Origin: Hydrogenophaga sp.
GTDB lineage: Bacteria; Pseudomonadota; Gammaproteobacteria; Burkholderiales; Burkholderiaceae_C
Assembly: GCA_021154985.1 (NCBI GenBank)
Contig: JAJNQE010000070.1
Location: 1 to 27,295 of the forward strand
Length of the DNA: 27,295 bases
Reading direction: 5' to 3'
Below the pieces are notes generated by a model. It saw only the letters and a list, made by a program, of their open reading frames with translations, was not told the origin of the DNA and did no database searches. Below, piece by piece: positions 1 through 7,640 of the stretch (position 1 is the first letter of the stretch; each line of letters opens with the position of its first letter). A program made the position numbers and the translations under genes.

Positions 1-1170
1 CCCAGCCTCAAGCAGCACCCCCACCACCACACCCACGCCCGCGTTCCACACCGACACGGCGGCGGTGTTGAGCAGCACGGCGCGGGCTTCCTTGTCGCGC
101 GAACTGCCGGCGGTGCCGATGGTGAGTGAGAAGCCGGCCACAAACAGCATGGCGCCCAGCGTGCCCGCCGGCAGCAAGCTCAGCAGGGCTGTGAGCTGAC
201 CACTGGCGAACAGGCCGGCGAGCAGCAGCACGCTGCCCAGCAAGATGGGCGCACGCCCGCTGCGGGCGCCGCAGGCCACCTGCGCCGCCATGCCGCCGGC
301 GCCAAAGCACATGGGCGGTGCGCCCAGGCCGCCCGCCATCAGGTTCATGAGGCCAGTGCCGCGCGCGGCGCGGTGCTCGTCCATCGGCACGCCCGGGAAC
401 AGGCGGCGCGTTTCCGCCACGATGCCGAGGATGGCGTTTCCAAAGGTCAGCGGTATCTGCGCGGCGGCCAGCGCGATGGCGGTGAGCCACACGCCGGGCT
501 GGTTGAAGGCGGGCCACTGCGGCGCGGGCAAGTGCAATGCCCACGGTGTGCTGGTCAGCGCCTGCAGCTGCTCGGGCTGGCGCCAGCTGCCCACGGCCCA
601 GCCCACGGCCATGAGAGCCGGCATGGTGAGCCAGCCGCCGCGGCCCAGCAGCACCAGCGCCAGCACCACCGACGCCGCGCCCAGCACCGCGTCGCCTTGG
701 ATGCGCCGCAGCCCGGCCACGATGAGCGCGATGCCCAGGCCGAGCACCACGCCATGAATCACATCGCGCGACACATGGCGGGCGAGCCAGCGCGCCAGGC
801 CACTCCAGGCGGCGATGAGCCAGAAGACGCCGGTGATCAGTGCGGCCAGTGCGAGCACCGCCGGCATGTTCTGCCCGGCCACCGTGGCGCTGGCCAGGGC
901 CGCTGCACCCACCGCTTTCATGGGCTGCACCGGGAAGGGAATGTCCAGGCGCCAGCCCACCGCCATGAGGCTCAGGCCGAAGGCCAGCAGGATGGATGTG
1001 GGGTGCACGCCGGCCAGCACGGTGAAGCCGACCAGAAAAGGCAGCAGGGTGCCGAGGTCGCCCAGCGCACCACCGAGGTCGCCGCGCCAGGTGGTGGGCG
1101 ACAAGGCGGGCTGTGGGGAAGAGGTCTCTCGCGGGTCTGTGGTGGACGTCACCGGGCGATTTTGCGGCAT
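1..1170 (-). CDS. MOT1-type molybdate/sulfate permease, C-terminus cut by window edge
   Basis: This is an open frame of 390 codons running off the left edge, so the C-terminus is missing. The ATG at 1170 is the first start before an unbroken hydrophobic protein. Near residue 35 it has GDLGTLLPF, and near residue 80 PFPVQPMKAV. These resemble the signature segments of the MFS_MOT1 (molybdate transporter 1) family, related to SulP permeases. Many Ala/Leu/Gly-rich membrane segments follow. A later stretch with GLMNLMAGGLGAPPMCFGAGG fits the second family repeat. It probably imports molybdate or sulfate across the inner membrane. It faces the metal-resistance genes tail-to-head with a 165-bp gap and need not belong to them. 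No ModE-like operator was recognised upstream. The family call is fairly sure; the substrate is inferred. Confidence 0.8.
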   Translation of the reverse strand, partial: MPQNRPVTSTTDPRETSSPQPALSPTTWRGDLGGALGDLGTLLPFLVGFTVLAGVHPTSILLAFGLSLMAVGWRLDIPFPVQPMKAVGAAALASATVAGQNMPAVLALAALITGVFWLIAAWSGLARWLARHVSRDVIHGVVLGLGIALIVAGLRRIQGDAVLGAASVVLALVLLGRGGWLTMPALMAVGWAVGSWRQPEQLQALTSTPWALHLPAPQWPAFNQPGVWLTAIALAAAQIPLTFGNAILGIVAETRRLFPGVPMDEHRAARGTGLMNLMAGGLGAPPMCFGAGGMAAQVACGARSGRAPILLGSVLLLAGLFASGQLTALLSLLPAGTLGAMLFVAGFSLTIGTAGSSRDKEARAVLLNTAAVSVWNAGVGVVVGVLLEAG

Positions 1171-1335
1171 GGCCGCAGGTGAGCGGTGACGAGGTTTAAC
1201 GGGCGCTGATGGCGCGTGACATCTCTCAACACCCGCGTGCGTTACTTCTAGAAAAGCCTATAGCCAGGTTGACCTCGGTCGAATGTCTGCAAAAGCGGCC
1301 GACAGGCCAAAGCGCAAGACCAAGGCGTGCGAGAG

Positions 1336-2661
1336 TCAGTGGCGAGGGGGCGGCCATTGAGGATGGTTGTCATCAACCACGAAAGCGTGTGTATGTCGCA
1401 TGCGATGTCCCACGTCAGCAGTGCCCTGCATGTGGGCGTGCCCGACGGGCAAGTTCTGATGGTCGTGTTCGATTACGCCGGGATCATGAGCGGGCCAGAT
1501 ACTTGAAGCAACCCATGCAGCAAGCGCGGCCGTGCCACCAAGCACCGCAAAGCTCGCAGGCATGCCGAAGTTGGTGCCCAGCCAACCTGCCAGGGGATAA
1601 AAAAACAACCAGCAGGCATGCGAGAGCGCGAACTGCGCGGCAAACAGCGCTGGCCGGTCCTCAGGGTGCGCAGAGCGCTGCAACAAGCGCCCCGAGGGCG
1701 TCTGCGCAGTGGAATAGCCCATGCCGAGTACAAACCACAACACCATCAACAAGCTGTGTCCCACCACGAAGATCCCGGCAAACAGGCCCGCGACCATCAA
1801 TCCAATGCCGCCGAGCATCGCTGTGCGATCGGTCCATTTCTCCAACAGGCGTGGCAAGCCCAATGCAGCCACCATGGAGCCCGCACCAAAACTGGCGAGC
1901 GCAAGCGCCACGGCGCTCTGGGTCAATCCCAACCCTGCCTGAACGATGACCACCGTATTCACAAACACCATGGAGCCAGCAGCGGCCACACCCGTACTGA
2001 TGGCGAGCAAGCCGCGCAACCGGGGCGTGGCCAGGTAGATGCGCAGCCCGCGCGTGGTTCGGTCGTAGATGCCGCGGCGCGGCGCTGCCGGAGGCGCCGG
2101 CAAGACCACCGACACCACCAGTGCGGCTGAGACCAGGAAGCCCACCACCGTGCCGGCGAACAGATCGTGAAAGCCGATGACGGTGAGCAGCGCAGCCGCC
2201 AGCATGGGACTCACAAGACTTTCCATGTCGTAGGCCAGGCGCGACAGCGACAAAGCCTTGGTGTAGTCCTTCTCATCCGACAGCACATCGGGAATGGTGG
2301 CCTGAAAGGTGGGCGTGAAAGCGGCCGATGCTGCCTGCAGCACAAAGATCAGCACGTACACCTCCCAGATCTGGGAGACAAACGGCAGCAGCAACGCAAC
2401 TGCCGCACGCACCAGGTCCAGCGCAACCAACATGGTGCGCCTGGGCAGACGGTCGACAAACGCAGCAGCCACCGGGGCCACGCCCACGTACGCGACCATC
2501 TTGATGGCCAGCGCCGTGCCCAACACCATGCCTGCGTTGTCGCCAGCGAGCTCGAACGCCAGCAGTCCCAACGCCACCGTGGCCAGCCCCGTTCCGATCA
2601 AGGCAATGACCTGTGCGGCGAACAGATGGCGGTAGGTGCGGTTGGAAAGAATGTCCAGCAT
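1336..2661 (-). CDS. nreB: NreB-like MFS nickel exporter with His-rich C-terminal tail
   Basis: This 441-residue major facilitator protein has about 12 hydrophobic segments and an MFS loop motif, VDRLPRRT, between segments 2 and 3. The last ~50 residues form a hydrophilic tail with 10 histidines (HDH, HAH, HTH clusters). That arrangement is known from NreB of Achromobacter and NrsD of Synechocystis, which export Ni(II). Without the tail, the core would be called a generic EntS/MFS_3 transporter. The gene lies 45 bp downstream of a CsoR/RcnR-family repressor on the same strand, which is the nreAB arrangement. Ni(II) (possibly Co(II)) export from the cytoplasm is therefore the best call. Substrate is inferred from tail and context. 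Confidence 0.85.
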   Translation of the reverse strand: MLDILSNRTYRHLFAAQVIALIGTGLATVALGLLAFELAGDNAGMVLGTALAIKMVAYVGVAPVAAAFVDRLPRRTMLVALDLVRAAVALLLPFVSQIWEVYVLIFVLQAASAAFTPTFQATIPDVLSDEKDYTKALSLSRLAYDMESLVSPMLAAALLTVIGFHDLFAGTVVGFLVSAALVVSVVLPAPPAAPRRGIYDRTTRGLRIYLATPRLRGLLAISTGVAAAGSMVFVNTVVIVQAGLGLTQSAVALALASFGAGSMVAALGLPRLLEKWTDRTAMLGGIGLMVAGLFAGIFVVGHSLLMVLWFVLGMGYSTAQTPSGRLLQRSAHPEDRPALFAAQFALSHACWLFFYPLAGWLGTNFGMPASFAVLGGTAALAAWVASSIWPAHDPGVIEHDHQNLPVGHAHMQGTADVGHRMRHTHAFVVDDNHPQWPPPRH

Positions 2662-2706
2662 ATGGGTCTCGACTTCGAAGCGCTGGCGAGTCGCAGGGCA
2701 GTGGAA

Positions 2707-2985
2707 TTACAAGTAACGGGTGATTTCCCTGAACTCGTCCAGCGAATGGCGTTGCCCCGATTTCAGAGGCCCCATCAGGTCTTCCAGGCAATGATCCAAG
2801 TGGTCCTGAATCAAGGTCTTCTTGGCCTGCTGAATGGCTTTCTCCACCGCCTGCAACTGCTGCGCTACGTCCAGGCAGTCGCGCCCCTGAACCACCATGT
2901 CGATGGTGCTGATCAGGTGCCCACTGGCACGGCGAAGGCGTTTGATGATGGCCGGATGTGAGGCATGTGTGTGCGGTTGTGTCAT
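2707..2985 (-). CDS. nreA: NreA-like CsoR/RcnR-family nickel-sensing repressor
   Basis: This 92-residue all-helical protein is of usual length for the CsoR/RcnR/FrmR family (DUF156). Candidate metal ligands are His5, Cys37, His62 and Cys66, with further His7 and His10 at the N-terminus. The spacing (32, 25 and 4 residues) equals the H-C-H-C set described for the nickel sensor InrS. It differs from RcnR (H-C-H-H), and CsoR lacks the N-terminal His. The family binds DNA as a tetramer and releases it when metal binds. It precedes nreB, and a GC-tract operator candidate lies 9 bp upstream of its start. Likely role: Ni(II)-responsive repressor of nreAB and perhaps of the divergent genes. No clear Shine-Dalgarno sequence is seen before the ATG. 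Confidence 0.88.
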   Translation of the reverse strand: MTQPHTHASHPAIIKRLRRASGHLISTIDMVVQGRDCLDVAQQLQAVEKAIQQAKKTLIQDHLDHCLEDLMGPLKSGQRHSLDEFREITRYL

Positions 2986-2993
2986 GGCTGATC

Positions 2994-3017
2994 GTATCCC
3001 CTCGGGGAGGTTACTAT
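2994..3017. promoter_or_regulatory. Candidate CsoR/RcnR-type operator between nreA and the divergent His-rich gene
   Basis: The core is CCCC-TC-GGGG (2998-3007), flanked by AT-rich GTAT on the left and GTTACTAT on the right. Operators of this repressor family typically have a G/C tract flanked by A/T-rich inverted repeats. A -10-like TACTAT (3012-3017) for the rightward genes and a -10-like TACGAT (2996-2991) for nreA lie at its edges, so a bound repressor would block both directions. The site is seen; its function is inferred. Confidence 0.5.
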
Positions 3018-3051
3018 ATCGCCCTTGTCAACTCCGAACACCGCACTGTCC

Positions 3052-3474
3052 ATGGCCGTACCCCTCACGCGTTCAATGCGCCCCGACTGGGCAGCGCCGG
3101 GCATGCGCTGGCTGGTGCTGTTGGTGATCCTGTTTGGCACCGTCGTCTCTTCCGTGGGAGGCATGTATTCCCATGGCATCGCGGCCATTTCGGCAGTGAG
3201 CCACGTCTCTGCAGCGTCGTCGGAAACTGAACACGAACATTCTCACGGTCATGCTCACGAAGATGGTGACAGCGACGCTGAATGGGTCGTGGGAAGTCAA
3301 GGCGCAAGTGCTGACCATCCCCACCATGGAGCCGATCACTCGCATGACAAGGCCCACGCACTGCCTGCAGAGTTGCACTTGGCTGCGCCGGTGCTTCCCG
3401 CCTGGTTCGGGCATGTGCGGCTGTGGATTGAAATAGTGCAGGCGTCGCGGCTCGAACGCCCGCCCATGGGCTGA
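3052..3474 (+). CDS. His-rich single-pass membrane/periplasmic protein of unknown function
   Basis: This is a 140-residue protein if read from the ATG at 3052. An in-frame TTG at 3025 would add nine residues and would sit almost on the predicted transcript start. One hydrophobic segment (about residues 18-38, MRWLVLLVILFGTVV...) acts as signal or anchor. A hydrophilic domain with 15 His in total follows (EHEHSHGHAHEDGDSD, HPHHGADHSHD), ideal for loose Ni/Co/Zn/Cu binding. A second weaker hydrophobic stretch lies near the C-terminus. It resembles small CzcI-like companions of metal exporters only in general design; I do not recognise a named family. It precedes hupE by 70 bp and probably shares its transcript and the nre operator region. 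Confidence 0.6.
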   Translation: MAVPLTRSMRPDWAAPGMRWLVLLVILFGTVVSSVGGMYSHGIAAISAVSHVSAASSETEHEHSHGHAHEDGDSDAEWVVGSQGASADHPHHGADHSHDKAHALPAELHLAAPVLPAWFGHVRLWIEIVQASRLERPPMG

Positions 3475-3544
3475 GAACACACCCGTTCCCGCTCTGCGCT
3501 GCAACGCTCAGCGCCCCCATTCATTTCAGATCATCGGAGTCTTC

Positions 3545-4282
3545 ATGCACAGCCATGTCCACGACAGGCTGCCTCGTTCGCCATGGGCGATCGGGCATCC
3601 CCGTCTCTTCTTGCTCTTTGCCTTCTTCATGTGCCTGCTCCTGGGCACGGCGGAGGTCTTTGCCCACGCTGTCACCGAGGGTGACAAGGGCTACATCCAG
3701 GAAATCTCGGGCGTCAATCTGCTGCCCTTTGTGTACCTGGGCGCCAAACACATGATGACCGGCTACGACCACATCCTGTTCCTGTTCGGCGTGATCTTCT
3801 TCCTCTACCGCATCAAGCACATAGGCATCTATGTGAGCCTGTTTGCGATCGGCCACTCCACCACCATGATCCTGGGCGTGTACTTCAACGTCGGTATCAA
3901 CAGCTACCTGATCGACGCCATCATCGGTCTGTCTGTGGTCTACAAAGCCTTGGACAACATCGGTGCATTCCAGCGCTGGCTCGGGTTCCAGCCCAACACC
4001 AAAGTCGCCACCCTCGTGTTTGGTCTGTTCCACGGTTTCGGCCTGGCCACCAAGATCATCGAGTACGAGATCTCACCCGACGGACTGGTGCCCAACCTGC
4101 TGGCCTTCAACTTGGGTGTGGAAATCGGGCAGTTGCTGGCTCTGGCCGTGATCTTGATCGGCATGAGCTATTGGCGCCGCACCCCCAGTTTCATTCGCCA
4201 CGCCTACACCGCCAACGTCGCCATGATGAGCGCGGGCTTCATCCTGGTGGGTATGCAGCTCACCGGCTACTTCGTGTCGTGA
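3545..4282 (+). CDS. HupE/UreJ_2-family membrane permease
   Basis: This 245-residue protein starts at ATG 3545 with a good Shine-Dalgarno CGGAG 7 bp upstream. Its N-terminus is His-containing (HSHVHD), followed by a signal-like hydrophobic segment ending in VFAHA. About six more membrane segments then carry GYDHILFLFG, AIGHSTT and FGLFHGFGLA. These His-containing motifs fit the HupE/UreJ_2 group, relatives of HupE/UreJ nickel/cobalt permeases found with hydrogenase or urease genes. No hydrogenase or urease genes are present here. The neighbours are nreAB and a His-rich protein, so a role in nickel handling is likely, but transport direction is not known. The 20-bp gap to the next gene suggests one transcript. 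Confidence 0.8.
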   Translation: MHSHVHDRLPRSPWAIGHPRLFLLFAFFMCLLLGTAEVFAHAVTEGDKGYIQEISGVNLLPFVYLGAKHMMTGYDHILFLFGVIFFLYRIKHIGIYVSLFAIGHSTTMILGVYFNVGINSYLIDAIIGLSVVYKALDNIGAFQRWLGFQPNTKVATLVFGLFHGFGLATKIIEYEISPDGLVPNLLAFNLGVEIGQLLALAVILIGMSYWRRTPSFIRHAYTANVAMMSAGFILVGMQLTGYFVS

Positions 4283-4302
4283 ACACCCAAGGAATACTCA
4301 AC

Positions 4303-4959
4303 ATGTACAACAGCGATTCCCCCACCCGCGCCGAACTGCCTTCTTCCAAGCAGCTTCTGCGCTCCACCATCCTGGCTGCCGTATCGGCCGTTGTTCTTCT
4401 GGTGGCCGTCGTTCTGCCGGCTGAATACGCCGTCGATCCCACCGGCATCGGACGTGTCTTGCGCATGGCCGAGATGGGCGAGATCAAGCAAGAACTGGCG
4501 GCTGAGGCAGCGGCGGATGCTGCTGCCGCTTCTGCCGCTCCCGCGCAAGCGACAGACCCAGTTGCTGCGGTAACGGCCACTTCCAACGCTGCTCAGCCGC
4601 CAGCGCCAGCCCCGGCCCCGGCTGCTGCTGCCGCTCCCGGAATCGAATGGCGTGACGAGCTGCCTTTCACCCTGGCGCCCGGCGAGGGCACAGAGATCAA
4701 GCTGAAGATGGCCGAAGGGGCGAAAGCTCAATACGCTTGGGTCGTCGACGGTGGACAGGTCAACTTCGACACCCATGGAGATGCTCGTGGCAAGTCGATC
4801 AGCTACGAAAAAGGCCGTGGCGTTGCGGCCGATGAGGGCGTGCTGGAAGCGGCGTTCGCTGGCAATCACGGCTGGTACTGGCGCAACCGGGGCCAAGCCA
4901 ACGTCACGGTGATCTTGCGCACGAGCGGTGACTACTCGGACATCAAGAGAATGAAGTGA
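4303..4959 (+). CDS. Ala/Pro-rich transmembrane-anchored periplasmic protein, function unknown
   Basis: This 218-residue protein starts at ATG 4303 (AAGGAA upstream), 20 bp after hupE. A short cytoplasmic N-terminus leads into one membrane helix (about residues 20-42). A helical stretch with EMGEIKQELAAEAAADA follows, then a low-complexity Ala/Pro linker (about 65-115). The C-terminal globular domain (about 116-218) contains LAPGEGTEIKLKM, AYAWVVDGG-like residues, GNHGWYWRNRG and VTVILRTSGDY. This looks like a membrane-tethered beta-sandwich facing the periplasm. I do not recognise a characterised homologue. Its position directly after hupE suggests that it assists the permease. A strong hairpin follows its stop codon. 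Confidence 0.75.
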   Translation: MYNSDSPTRAELPSSKQLLRSTILAAVSAVVLLVAVVLPAEYAVDPTGIGRVLRMAEMGEIKQELAAEAAADAAAASAAPAQATDPVAAVTATSNAAQPPAPAPAPAAAAAPGIEWRDELPFTLAPGEGTEIKLKMAEGAKAQYAWVVDGGQVNFDTHGDARGKSISYEKGRGVAADEGVLEAAFAGNHGWYWRNRGQANVTVILRTSGDYSDIKRMK

Positions 4960-4964
4960 GCGCA

Positions 4965-4992
4965 GGGCGCTGCCATTTCTTTGGCAGCGCCC
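4965..4992. terminator. Hairpin between convergent genes, likely bidirectional terminator
   Basis: Arms GGGCGCTGCC (4965-4974) and GGCAGCGCCC (4983-4992) pair perfectly over 10 bp around an 8-nt loop. It lies between the stop codons of the convergent anchored protein and copA. No clear T-run follows on either strand, so termination efficiency is uncertain. Confidence 0.65.
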
Positions 4993-5015
4993 ACTTCGAA
5001 CACTTGTTTCAGGAC

Positions 5016-7211
5016 TCAACCTCTGCGCTTCCAACCCCGGAGCAACAGCGCGTTGCTCACCACGCTCACGCTGCTCAGCGCCATGGCCGCACCGGCCACC
5101 ACCGGGTTGAGCAGGCCTGCCACCGCCAGCGGAATGCCGATCACGTTGTAGGCAAACGCCCAGAACAGGTTTTGGCGAATCTTGCGGTAGGTTCGGCGCG
5201 AGATGTCGATCGCATCGGCCACCAGCGCGGGGTCGCCCCGCATCAGGGTGATGCCGGCGGCGTGCATGGCCACGTCGGTGCCGGTGGACATGGCGATGCC
5301 CACGTCGGCCGAGGCCAGCGCCGGTGCATCGTTGATTCCGTCGCCCACCATGGCCACCGAGTGACCACCTTCCTTGAGCCGGTTGACGATAGCCGCCTTG
5401 TCTGCGGGCAAAACCTGGGCTTTAATGTGGTCGATACCGAGCGCGCTGCCAACCGCGGTTGCGCTACCCAGGTTGTCACCAGTGACCATCACGGTGCGAA
5501 TGCCCAAAGCCTGCAGGCTCTGAATGGCGATGATCGCGCTGGCCTTCGGGGCATCGCCAAATGCCAGCATGCCCACCAGCGCGGGTGCCCCCGTCACATC
5601 GGCGAGCCATGAGACCGTGCGTCCCTCGTCTTCAAGCTGGCGGGCGGGTTCGGCCAGAGCCGAAGTGTCCACGCCCAGCTCCTGCATGTAACGCGGACTG
5701 CCCAGACGCAATGCACGACCCCGCACTTCGGCAGACATGCCGCGTCCCGGGACGGCGCTCACCTTGGCGGCGGAGAGCAGCGCAAGGCCGGCATCTTCAG
5801 CAGCGTTCATCACGGCGCGTGCCAGCGGGTGTTCGCTACCCGCCTGAATCGCGGCACTCCAGGACAGCAACTCATCGTCGTGGCCGGGGGCCGGCACCGC
5901 CGCGACCAGCGTCGGCTTGCCTTCGGTGAGCGTGCCCGTCTTGTCGAACGCGACAGTGTCGATGCGGTGCGCGACCTCCAGCGCTTCGGCATCCTTAATC
6001 AGGATGCCCTGGCGAGCGGCCACCCCGGTGCCCGCCATGATGGCGGTCGGTGTCGCCAGGCCCAGTGCACAAGGACAGGCGATCACCAGCACCGCCACCG
6101 CGTTCAAAATGGCCTGCTCCCAGTTTCCGGTGGTCAGGCCCCAGCCCAGCAGGGTGAGTGCGGCGATCAGCAGGACCACCGGCACAAAGATGGCGCTCAC
6201 CCGGTCCACGATTCGCTGGATCGGGGCTTTCTTCGCCTGCGCCGATTCGACCATGCGCACGATGCGCGAGAGCGTGGACTCGGTACCCACCGCAGTGGTC
6301 TCCACCAGCAGCAGTCCTTCGGCATTGACAGCGCCGCCGGTGACCTTGTCGCCCGTGTGTTTGGCCACTGGCAGACTTTCGCCCGTGATCAGCGACTCGT
6401 CCACCTGGCTGGATCCCGTAATGACGACACCATCGACCGGTATGCGTTCGCCCGGGCGAATCACCACGGTGTCCCCCACCTTCACCTGCGCGATGGCGAC
6501 ATCTACATCGCCATAAGGCATGCGCACGCGCGCCACCTCGGGCTTGAGGGCGTTGAGGGCGGCGATGGCGGCCGTGGTCTGGCGTTTGGCGCGCGACTCC
6601 AGCCATTTGCCCAGCAGCACCAGCGTGATGATCACCGCCGATGCTTCAAAGTACAGGTGCGGCATGCCGTGTTCGGCGTGCTTGAACAGCAGATACACGC
6701 TCAGGCCATATCCGGCGCTGGTGCCTAGGGCCACCAGCAGGTCCATGTTGCCAGCGCCGGCACGCACGGCCTTCCAGCCCGCGCGGTAGAAGCGCGCGCC
6801 CAGCCAGAACTGAACGGGCGTGGCCAGCGCGAGCTGCAACCAGCCATTGATTGTCCAGTCAGAGCCTAGCAGCATGGCAACCATGGGCAGCACCAAAGGC
6901 AGCGACAGCACAGCGGCCAGCGCCACCGGCCACCAGGGTTCGCCATTGCGTTGTGCGGTCTCGGCACCCGGCTCCGCGCTGGGTTCTTCGCCCACTCTGT
7001 ATCCGGCCTTTTGCACCGCAGCCACCAGACTGGCAGCAAGCGTTGAAGAGACAGCGCTCACCGTGGCGCGTTCGGTTGCGAGGTTGACGCTGACTTCCTT
7101 CACGCCAGCAACGGCCTTCAAGGCCTTTTCGACGCGGCCCACGCAAGAGGCGCAGGTCATGCCTTCGATGGGAAACTGATGCTCGATGAGCGACAAGGTG
7201 GCGGTGTTCAT
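5016..7211 (-). CDS. copA: Cu(I)-exporting P1B-type ATPase with one HMA domain
   Basis: This 731-residue protein uses the ATG at 7211, which has GGAG just upstream. An earlier in-frame ATG at 7313 would swallow the promoters, so it was not used. An N-terminal heavy-metal-associated domain has GMTCASC (Cys20, Cys23). The ATPase core follows: TGES in the actuator domain, metal-site CPC (Cys379-Pro-Cys381) in membrane helix 6, phosphorylation motif DKTGT (Asp423), SEHP, and GDGINDAP. The last helices carry YNVIGIP and MALSSVSVVSNA, matching the Cu(I) class (P1B-1). It pumps cytoplasmic Cu(I)/Ag(I) to the periplasm. Its promoter carries a CueR-like dyad and is divergent from copZ. Length is slightly short because there is only one HMA domain. 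Confidence 0.95.
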   Translation of the reverse strand: MNTATLSLIEHQFPIEGMTCASCVGRVEKALKAVAGVKEVSVNLATERATVSAVSSTLAASLVAAVQKAGYRVGEEPSAEPGAETAQRNGEPWWPVALAAVLSLPLVLPMVAMLLGSDWTINGWLQLALATPVQFWLGARFYRAGWKAVRAGAGNMDLLVALGTSAGYGLSVYLLFKHAEHGMPHLYFEASAVIITLVLLGKWLESRAKRQTTAAIAALNALKPEVARVRMPYGDVDVAIAQVKVGDTVVIRPGERIPVDGVVITGSSQVDESLITGESLPVAKHTGDKVTGGAVNAEGLLLVETTAVGTESTLSRIVRMVESAQAKKAPIQRIVDRVSAIFVPVVLLIAALTLLGWGLTTGNWEQAILNAVAVLVIACPCALGLATPTAIMAGTGVAARQGILIKDAEALEVAHRIDTVAFDKTGTLTEGKPTLVAAVPAPGHDDELLSWSAAIQAGSEHPLARAVMNAAEDAGLALLSAAKVSAVPGRGMSAEVRGRALRLGSPRYMQELGVDTSALAEPARQLEDEGRTVSWLADVTGAPALVGMLAFGDAPKASAIIAIQSLQALGIRTVMVTGDNLGSATAVGSALGIDHIKAQVLPADKAAIVNRLKEGGHSVAMVGDGINDAPALASADVGIAMSTGTDVAMHAAGITLMRGDPALVADAIDISRRTYRKIRQNLFWAFAYNVIGIPLAVAGLLNPVVAGAAMALSSVSVVSNALLLRGWKRRG

Positions 7212-7241
7212 GAGGCACTCCAATGGTTGAGGATGGAGCGA

Positions 7242-7272
7242 ATGGTTGGCCTTGCCACGGTGGCAAGCGCAA
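7242..7272 (-). promoter_or_regulatory. CueR-type promoter of copA
   Basis: Read on the minus strand: -35 TTGCGC (7272-7267), a 19-bp spacer holding the dyad CTTGCCACCGTGGCAAG (7267-7251), then a weak -10 AACCAT (7247-7242). A 19-bp spacer filled by a palindrome is the hallmark of MerR-family activated promoters such as CueR at copA. The dyad is the same palindrome used for copZ. Confidence 0.8.
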
Positions 7273-7285
7273 CGGCCGATGCGAC

Positions 7286-7316
7286 TTGACATTGCCACCG
7301 TGGCAATGCCCACAGT
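7286..7316 (+). promoter_or_regulatory. CueR-type promoter of copZ
   Basis: -35 TTGACA (7286-7291) is followed by a 19-bp spacer with the dyad ATTGCCACCGTGGCAAT (7291-7307) and a weak -10 CACAGT (7311-7316). The over-long spacer and central palindrome are typical of promoters untwisted by a MerR-family activator. The start of copZ is 33 bp beyond the -10. Confidence 0.8.
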
Positions 7317-7348
7317 GCAGATTCCCTCAATCCTTTACGGAGTCATCC

Positions 7349-7540
7349 ATGCACGAATTCCACCTCCCCGACATGACCTGCAGCCACTGCGCTTCCAAGG
7401 TGAACGTCACCTTGAAACTGGTTGACCCAGCCTGCGAGATACAGGTCGATCTTCCGCGACGTCTGATCACTGTGAAAAGCGGTGAAGACCGCGATGCTTT
7501 GGTCGAAGCGCTGGCTGAAGCCGGCTACCCAACCCTCTGA
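7349..7540 (+). CDS. copZ: CopZ-like copper chaperone (HMA domain)
   Basis: This 63-residue single HMA domain has the metal motif MTCSHC near residues 9-14 and a usual ferredoxin-like length. The ATG at 7349 has ACGGAG upstream at good spacing. Such proteins carry Cu(I) in the cytoplasm to CopA or buffer it for CueR. It is divergent from copA through a region with twin CueR-like promoters and lies upstream of cueR. The motif has Ser-His between the cysteines rather than the commoner Gly-His. Assignment as a chaperone rather than a MerP-like protein rests on the lack of a signal peptide. Confidence 0.88.
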   Translation: MHEFHLPDMTCSHCASKVNVTLKLVDPACEIQVDLPRRLITVKSGEDRDALVEALAEAGYPTL

Positions 7541-7573
7541 TTCCCTCTCGTCAGGGCTCTCTCAGCGAGGGCC

Positions 7574-7604
7574 TTGACCTTCCCACCATGACAAGCTGCA
7601 TCCT
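7574..7604 (+). promoter_or_regulatory. MerR/CueR-type promoter of cueR
   Basis: -35 TTGACC (7574-7579) is followed by a 19-bp spacer containing an imperfect dyad, CTTCCCACCATGACAAG, and a weak -10 CATCCT (7599-7604). The spacing is that of CueR targets, which suggests autoregulation. The dyad is clearly less perfect than those of copA and copZ. Confidence 0.55.
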
Positions 7605-7640
7605 TCGACCGTTGGAGTCATTCAAACCCCGGAGCGCACC

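Noticed and set aside
5829..6728. Long plus-strand open frame opposite the first copper ATPase
   Set aside because: No recognisable domains, and the opposite strand encodes all P1B ATPase motifs.
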